From the NCBI RefSeq assembly GCF_002027545.1, contig NZ_MXAN01000103.1:1-18032 (forward strand): a DNA stretch of 18,032 bases, written 5' to 3'. The position numbers were made by a program, and so were the translations under genes. Under the pieces are notes generated by a model. That model was not told the DNA's origin. It made no database searches and saw only the letters and a program-made list of their open reading frames with translations. Within the stretch, counting starts at the first letter, position 1. Every line of letters begins with the position of its first letter. Origin of the DNA: Moraxella lacunata (GTDB lineage Bacteria; Pseudomonadota; Gammaproteobacteria; Pseudomonadales; Moraxellaceae). Positions 14,596 through 18,032 of this stretch are shown here, piece by piece.

Positions 14596-14625
14596 TTGGT
14601 ATTGACGAATAAAGTTTGATAAAAT
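14596..14625 (+). promoter_or_regulatory. Predicted extended -10 promoter of the WG-repeat lipoprotein gene
   Basis: TTGGTA (14596-14601), an 18-base spacer and TAAAAT (14620-14625) preceded by TG one base upstream (extended -10). Transcription from about 14632 would leave a ~95-base leader containing the repeats at 14667-14725, and argues against the in-frame TTG at 14616 as a start. Confidence 0.5.
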
Positions 14626-14666
14626 CTGTTGTTATTGGCTGTTTGACTGATTTGGTCATGCCATTT

Positions 14667-14725
14667 GTACCACGCCACGTTTTATGTACCACGCCACTTT
14701 TACGCCACTTTTATGCCACTTTACT
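14667..14725. repeat. Tandem GCCAC-containing repeats ahead of the WG-repeat lipoprotein gene
   Basis: GTACCACGCCAC occurs at 14667-14678 and 14686-14697, a 19-base period. The sequence then continues as three near-identical 11-base units of the type GCCACTTTTAC/T, starting at 14693, 14704 and 14715. The array ends two bases before the ATG at 14727. It is probably untranslated leader, although it is also in frame with a possible ATG at 14658. Confidence 0.75.
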
Positions 14726-14726
14726 C

Positions 14727-15248
14727 ATGTCAATAATCAAACCCCCTTTGCTGTGCCTGCCGATATTTGTTTTGTTAATGCCTGTTTTGGGTGCTTGTCA
14801 AATGGCAATGGCTCATGACTGTGTCATGCCCAAAGTTAGCGATGAATATGACGGCGTTGAATGTGTGTTAGATGGGCTCATCAAAGTTGCCCAAAATGGC
14901 AAATATGGTATGATGGATGACAGAGGGATTATTATTGTGCCAATCATGTTTGATGAAATTGGTCAATTTAACCATCAACTGGCAAGGGTAAAATACCGAG
15001 AAAAATTTGGTTTTATCAATCATCAAGGACTGCTGGTTGTACCACTAAAATATGATGATGTGGGGTTTTTTAAAAATGGCATGGCATTAGTTCGCAAGGA
15101 GGATGAGTATTTTATGGTAGATGGGCAAGGTCAAAGGGTGTTAGATGATGCCCCCGCCCCGCCAATGGCAAAGATGGATGTCGCTACCGTGGATTTGGTT
15201 CATGAGTTGTTATTTGCTAAGCCTTTGATGCCAGAACCCAACCATTAA
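14727..15248 (+). CDS. WG-repeat-containing putative lipoprotein
   Basis: A predicted 173-residue precursor. The N-terminus has a hydrophobic core ending in the lipobox LGAC (Cys24), so it is probably lipidated and exported. Cleavage after AMA (residue 29) is the alternative. Residues 50-140 contain WG-type repeats: DGLIKVAQNGKYGMMDDRG with IIVPIMFDEIGQF, then LARVKYREKFGFINHQG with LVVPLKYDDVGFF, then MALVRKEDEYFMVDGQG. WG repeats form small beta-propeller-like surfaces with unknown partners. ATG 14727 is preferred because it gives the lipoprotein signal; earlier in-frame starts at 14616 (TTG) and 14658 (ATG) would read through the repeat array. No clear Shine-Dalgarno precedes it. Confidence 0.78.
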   Translation: MSIIKPPLLCLPIFVLLMPVLGACQMAMAHDCVMPKVSDEYDGVECVLDGLIKVAQNGKYGMMDDRGIIIVPIMFDEIGQFNHQLARVKYREKFGFINHQGLLVVPLKYDDVGFFKNGMALVRKEDEYFMVDGQGQRVLDDAPAPPMAKMDVATVDLVHELLFAKPLMPEPNH

Positions 15249-15312
15249 TAGATGAGTTTTAACCAACTTTGATGGGTGGTAAATTTTGATCGCAATTTTA
15301 TCCATTTTAGGC

Positions 15313-15318
15313 TATAAT
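15313..15318 (+). promoter_or_regulatory. Probable -10 element for suhB
   Basis: A perfect TATAAT 69 bases before the suhB start. No good -35 is seen at 16-18 bases. Transcription would begin at the edge of the hairpin at 15326-15344. Confidence 0.55.
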
Positions 15319-15325
15319 GACAGTC

Positions 15326-15344
15326 TTTGTATGATGAATACAAA
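15326..15344. promoter_or_regulatory. Inverted repeat at the suhB transcription start
   Basis: TTTGTAT (15326-15332), loop GATGA, ATACAAA (15338-15344): a perfect 7-base inverted repeat placed where transcription should start. It could be an operator or a 5'-end stem-loop that stabilises the message. Confidence 0.4.
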
Positions 15345-15386
15345 AGCATTATTTACATTATTTAATAAACATTGGTAAGGTATATT

Positions 15387-16217
15387 ATGGAACCTATGGT
15401 GGTGATTGCGTCCGAAGTGGCGAAAAAAGTCGGTCATGAGATTTTAAAGGCTCATGAGAACCGTCATCGTATTGATTTGGGTGTTGAGTCCAAAGGTCTG
15501 GATGGTTTGGTAACCAAGGTTGACCGTTATGCCGAAGAGCTGACCATTTCTTTGTTAAAAGAGAGTTACCCTAAGCATTCATTTTTGGGTGAAGAGTTTG
15601 GCTTGCAAGAGGGTAGGGGGGCAGATGCAGAGTGGTGTTTTGTCATTGACCCGCTAGATGGCACGCAGAATTTTGTGCATGGTGTGCCACATTTTTGTGT
15701 GTCTATTGGCATTCAGCATAAAGGTGTAACCGAGCATGGCGTGGTCTATGACCCTATGCGTGATGAACTGTTCACCGCTAGCCGTAATCGTGGAGCAAGA
15801 CTTAACCAACGTCGTCTGTCAGTCTCGGGGCGTACCACGATAGCGGGCGGACTGTTTACCACAGGGCATCCTTATGAACGTATGATGGGCGAGAATCGCA
15901 CGAGTTTTATCCGTCAGCATTTTGCCAGTTTGGCGGTGATTTGTGAGCAAGGCGGACAGGTTCGTCGCACAGGCTCAGCAGCACTGGATTTGTGTTATGT
16001 GGCAGCAGGACGTTTTGATGGTTATTTTGAGATGAATATTAAGCCGTGGGATGTGTGTGCAGGCGAGCTGATTGCCAGTGAGGCCAAAGCGGTGGTGGTT
16101 GACCACAAGGGAGCAAATAACGCCATGCAGACAGGTTCAGTCTTTGCCTGTAATGCCAAACTGCTAAAACCACTCATGCAAGCGGTCATCCCAACGTGGG
16201 AAAACGCACTGGCATGA
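15387..16217 (+). CDS. suhB: Inositol-1-monophosphatase family protein SuhB
   Basis: A 276-residue member of the Mg-dependent inositol monophosphatase family. Metal-binding residues are visible in GEEFG (68-72), DPLDGTQNF (88-96) and KPWDVCAGEL (219-228). SuhB-typical stretches include VYDPMRDELFTASR and RRTGSAALDLCYVAAGR. Beyond phosphatase activity, the E. coli homologue binds RNA polymerase and the Nus antitermination complex during rRNA transcription, so a similar housekeeping role is likely. ATG 15387 has TAAGG at normal distance and gives the SuhB-like MEPM start; the frame is open five codons upstream. A strong terminator follows. Confidence 0.94.
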   Translation: MEPMVVIASEVAKKVGHEILKAHENRHRIDLGVESKGLDGLVTKVDRYAEELTISLLKESYPKHSFLGEEFGLQEGRGADAEWCFVIDPLDGTQNFVHGVPHFCVSIGIQHKGVTEHGVVYDPMRDELFTASRNRGARLNQRRLSVSGRTTIAGGLFTTGHPYERMMGENRTSFIRQHFASLAVICEQGGQVRRTGSAALDLCYVAAGRFDGYFEMNIKPWDVCAGELIASEAKAVVVDHKGANNAMQTGSVFACNAKLLKPLMQAVIPTWENALA

Positions 16218-16245
16218 TAAGACATTGGTATTGTATTTAAAAATC

Positions 16246-16276
16246 AAAACCACCAAACAAGGCGTTTGGTGGTTTT
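16246..16276. terminator. Bidirectional intrinsic terminator between suhB and the SIMPL gene
   Basis: AAAACCACCAAAC (16246-16258) and GTTTGGTGGTTTT (16264-16276) form a perfect 13-base-pair stem with a 5-base loop. T-rich tails follow on both strands, as expected between convergent genes. Confidence 0.88.
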
Positions 16277-16314
16277 TGATTGGGCTTATGCGTGCCTGCC
16301 CAAACGGATGAATA

Positions 16315-17004
16315 TTATTTAACCAATTCAATCACGCCTTGGGCTTCATAATTAAGACGACTTTCACCGCCTTCATAGCTTTGGTTGGCAACTGAGCTTT
16401 CGGGTGCTGCGACTGCAGCATAACCCATCATGGGACTGACACTAAAACGACCGCCAGCATTATTCAAATTCACTTTTACGATTCTATAATCGCTCGCCCC
16501 AAAGGCGGTGCTGATGGTTTTGGCTTCATCGGTGAATTTTTGGATGGTTTGGGCTTTGAGTTCATTCTCTACTGCCTTTTGGGTGGCTTCGGACACGCCA
16601 AAGTCAAGACTGCTAAGCGTCATAAAGCCTTGTAGCTCAGCGATGAGTTCACTGGCTTCTTCGAAGTTTTGGCTTTGGATGTTGACTGATGATGAGCCTG
16701 TAAAGCCATTGATTTTGCCTTTGTTGTCATAGCGTGGGTAGGTGTGATGGCGACCTGTGGTGACTTTGACATTGGGGTATTTTTGGGCGATGGTTAGGGC
16801 TTTGTTGGCGGTGGTGTTTAAGGTATTTGCCAACGTTTTGGCATTGGCGTTGTCCGCTGATTTAGTGAGCGTGGCAGTCAGCTCATCGTTGGCGATGGTT
16901 TTAGCAGTCTCGACATTAAAGCTGATTTGGTTGTAGCTTTGAGCGTAGGCGTGAGTGCCTGCCAGTGCCAGACCAAGCAGTAAGGGTGGTGTGAATGCAC
17001 GCAT
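16315..17004 (-). CDS. Exported SIMPL-domain (DUF541/YggE-like) protein
   Basis: A 229-residue precursor with a signal peptide ending in HAYA (residue 21). The mature protein has the SIMPL/DUF541 layout: an opening QISFNVETAKTIANDELTATL strand-helix, a long helix with ANTLNTTANKALTIAQKYPNVKV, strands with SSSVNIQSQNFEEASELIAELQ, LDFGVSEATQKAVENELKAQ, and a C-terminal ALSO-type half ending in a VIELVK strand. Family members such as YggE are periplasmic or outer-membrane linked and have been tied to oxidative stress, but the mechanism is unknown. CGGAG precedes the ATG. Convergent with suhB. Confidence 0.85.
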   Translation of the reverse strand: MRAFTPPLLLGLALAGTHAYAQSYNQISFNVETAKTIANDELTATLTKSADNANAKTLANTLNTTANKALTIAQKYPNVKVTTGRHHTYPRYDNKGKINGFTGSSSVNIQSQNFEEASELIAELQGFMTLSSLDFGVSEATQKAVENELKAQTIQKFTDEAKTISTAFGASDYRIVKVNLNNAGGRFSVSPMMGYAAVAAPESSVANQSYEGGESRLNYEAQGVIELVK

Positions 17005-17220
17005 GAATTACTCCGTGATAGAATATAACATAAGAAAAACCAACTTATTGTAATACAGTTTATTCTTGATTGTTGTGCTAATTTGTATCTGATTATTGCT
17101 TTTATTTAACAAATAACATGGATTTATTTTTTAAAATTATTTGTGGGATTTGAGCGTTTTATGGCCACAAAACTTTAAAATTGTTATGAATTTAAATGAT
17201 GTATGAAGGCTCTACATGTC

Positions 17221-17269
17221 CTTTGATGGTGTTGTTTTTATAAGGTGTGCACAGCACGCCCCATCAAAG
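17221..17269. other. Long intergenic hairpin, possible small RNA or DNA element
   Basis: CTTTGATGG (17221-17229) pairs with CCATCAAAG (17261-17269), nine base pairs. Inside it, GGTGTGC (17244-17250) pairs with GCACGCC (17254-17260) around a three-base loop, with one G-U. The two right arms are contiguous, so a 14-base bulge lies only on the left. No T-run follows. It lies between the divergent SIMPL gene and ffs. The rest of 17005-17325 shows no gene. Confidence 0.5.
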
Positions 17270-17325
17270 CCTGTGGCAAATATTAAGTTTGTTAGGCGTA
17301 AACTGATAAAATCCAGAAAATTTTC

Positions 17326-17353
17326 TTGCATTTTAAAAAAATTCATGTATAAT
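17326..17353 (+). promoter_or_regulatory. Promoter of ffs
   Basis: TTGCAT (17326-17331), a 16-base spacer and a perfect TATAAT (17348-17353) end seven bases before the predicted 5' end of the 4.5S RNA. The -35 is weak and the -10 strong. Confidence 0.65.
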
Positions 17354-17360
17354 TACTCTC

Positions 17361-17464
<104 letters not shown>

Positions 17465-17472
17465 ATTTTTTT
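17465..17472 (+). terminator. T-run terminator of ffs
   Basis: Seven T directly after the closing stem of the 4.5S RNA, which itself serves as the terminator hairpin. Confidence 0.7.
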
Positions 17473-17547
17473 GCCTAAAACTTGGCAACTCTCTTTTTGT
17501 ACATCTATTCTAATACCATTCTTTTGCTATACTCCTGCGTATAATCT

Positions 17548-17970
17548 TCACCAATTATTTTTAAATTTCTCAATGTCTCGACGCTGTTTTTTGTCAGGCT
17601 TGGTGATTGGTCTGGCAAGGTTTTGTAATTTGCGTTGCTCGGCAAAAAACTCACGGGTGGCAATGCTCTCATCTGTCTCATCGTACAGCGTTTGGGCGAT
17701 GGTGGCATTGCCCCGATTGTCGGATAAGGCTTTGATAATTATCGTTTTTTGTTCTTGGACGCTGGCATGACCTTGACGAATGGTTAGCGTGTCGCCCACT
17801 TGTAGCTCTTTGCTCGTTTTGATTTTTTGACCGTTCATGTGAACCTTTCCGCCTTCTATCGCTTCTTTGGCAAGGGTGCGAGTGCGAAAAAATCGTGCCG
17901 CCCATAGCCATTTGTCGGCACGGACTTTATTTAGGGCTTGGGGTTCTTGATTGGTGTTTTTGTTTGTCAT
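17548..17970 (-). CDS. hslR: Heat-shock ribosome-associated protein Hsp15 (S4 domain)
   Basis: A 140-residue S4-type RNA-binding protein. VRADKWLWAARFFRTRTLAKE (16-36) followed by GGKVHMNGQKIKTSKELQVGDTL is the S4 fold in HslR form, then IRQGHASVQE and a basic C-terminal tail (KPDKKQRRDIEKFKNNW). In E. coli Hsp15 binds free 50S subunits carrying a nascent chain on tRNA and helps recycle them. The N-terminus is ~10 residues longer than in E. coli. The ATG has GAGATAA upstream. It converges with ffs across a 75-base gap containing no other feature. Confidence 0.93.
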   Translation of the reverse strand: MTNKNTNQEPQALNKVRADKWLWAARFFRTRTLAKEAIEGGKVHMNGQKIKTSKELQVGDTLTIRQGHASVQEQKTIIIKALSDNRGNATIAQTLYDETDESIATREFFAEQRKLQNLARPITKPDKKQRRDIEKFKNNW

Positions 17971-18032
17971 AAATTATCTCAACTATTTAAATAGGGCGTG
18001 TTGAATATTAGTATTTGCAATGAAAAATGAGA

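Overview
The window looks like a chromosomal segment of a gammaproteobacterium of the Moraxellaceae, most likely Moraxella or a close relative. This is inferred from the moderately A+T-rich sequence, the yibN-grxC-secB gene order, the adjacent divergent ribA and dxs, and a typical small 4.5S RNA gene. No species can be named from the sequence alone.

Layout. 1-566 is the tail of an ArgO/LysE-type amino-acid exporter gene broken by two frameshifts. 717-3104 is backbone: rsgA (ribosome assembly GTPase), then yibN (membrane rhodanese), grxC (glutaredoxin) and secB (export chaperone), ended by a strong terminator. A histidine-rich metal-binding protein is encoded convergently at 3188-3523, behind a palindromic operator-like site.

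3689-9801 is the accessory part. A divergent XRE-type regulator (3689-4105) faces six co-directional genes that are visibly more A+T-rich than their surroundings. They encode a J-domain/DUF805/LprI-like multidomain membrane protein, an exported small protein, a surface-adhesin-E-like exported protein, a second exported protein with a helical charged N-terminus, a DUF4407-type membrane coiled-coil protein, and a DUF3761-type Cys-rich membrane-anchored protein. The last gene overlaps the 3' end of ribA. I recognise no published system with this composition. An envelope-associated function linked to a cytoplasmic DnaK partner is the most economical reading and is inference.

9794-12722 is metabolic backbone: ribA (riboflavin) and dxs (isoprenoids) diverge from a shared region with a good dxs promoter. 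Next come a frameshifted small zinc-ribbon gene (12787-13012), a convergent YkvI-family membrane protein with a hairpin in its leader (13119-14360), a WG-repeat lipoprotein preceded by tandem repeats (14727-15248), suhB (15387-16217), a convergent SIMPL-domain exported protein (16315-17004), the 4.5S RNA gene ffs (17361-17464) and hslR/Hsp15 (17548-17970). No tRNA, rRNA, CRISPR array, integrase, transposase or attachment site was seen.
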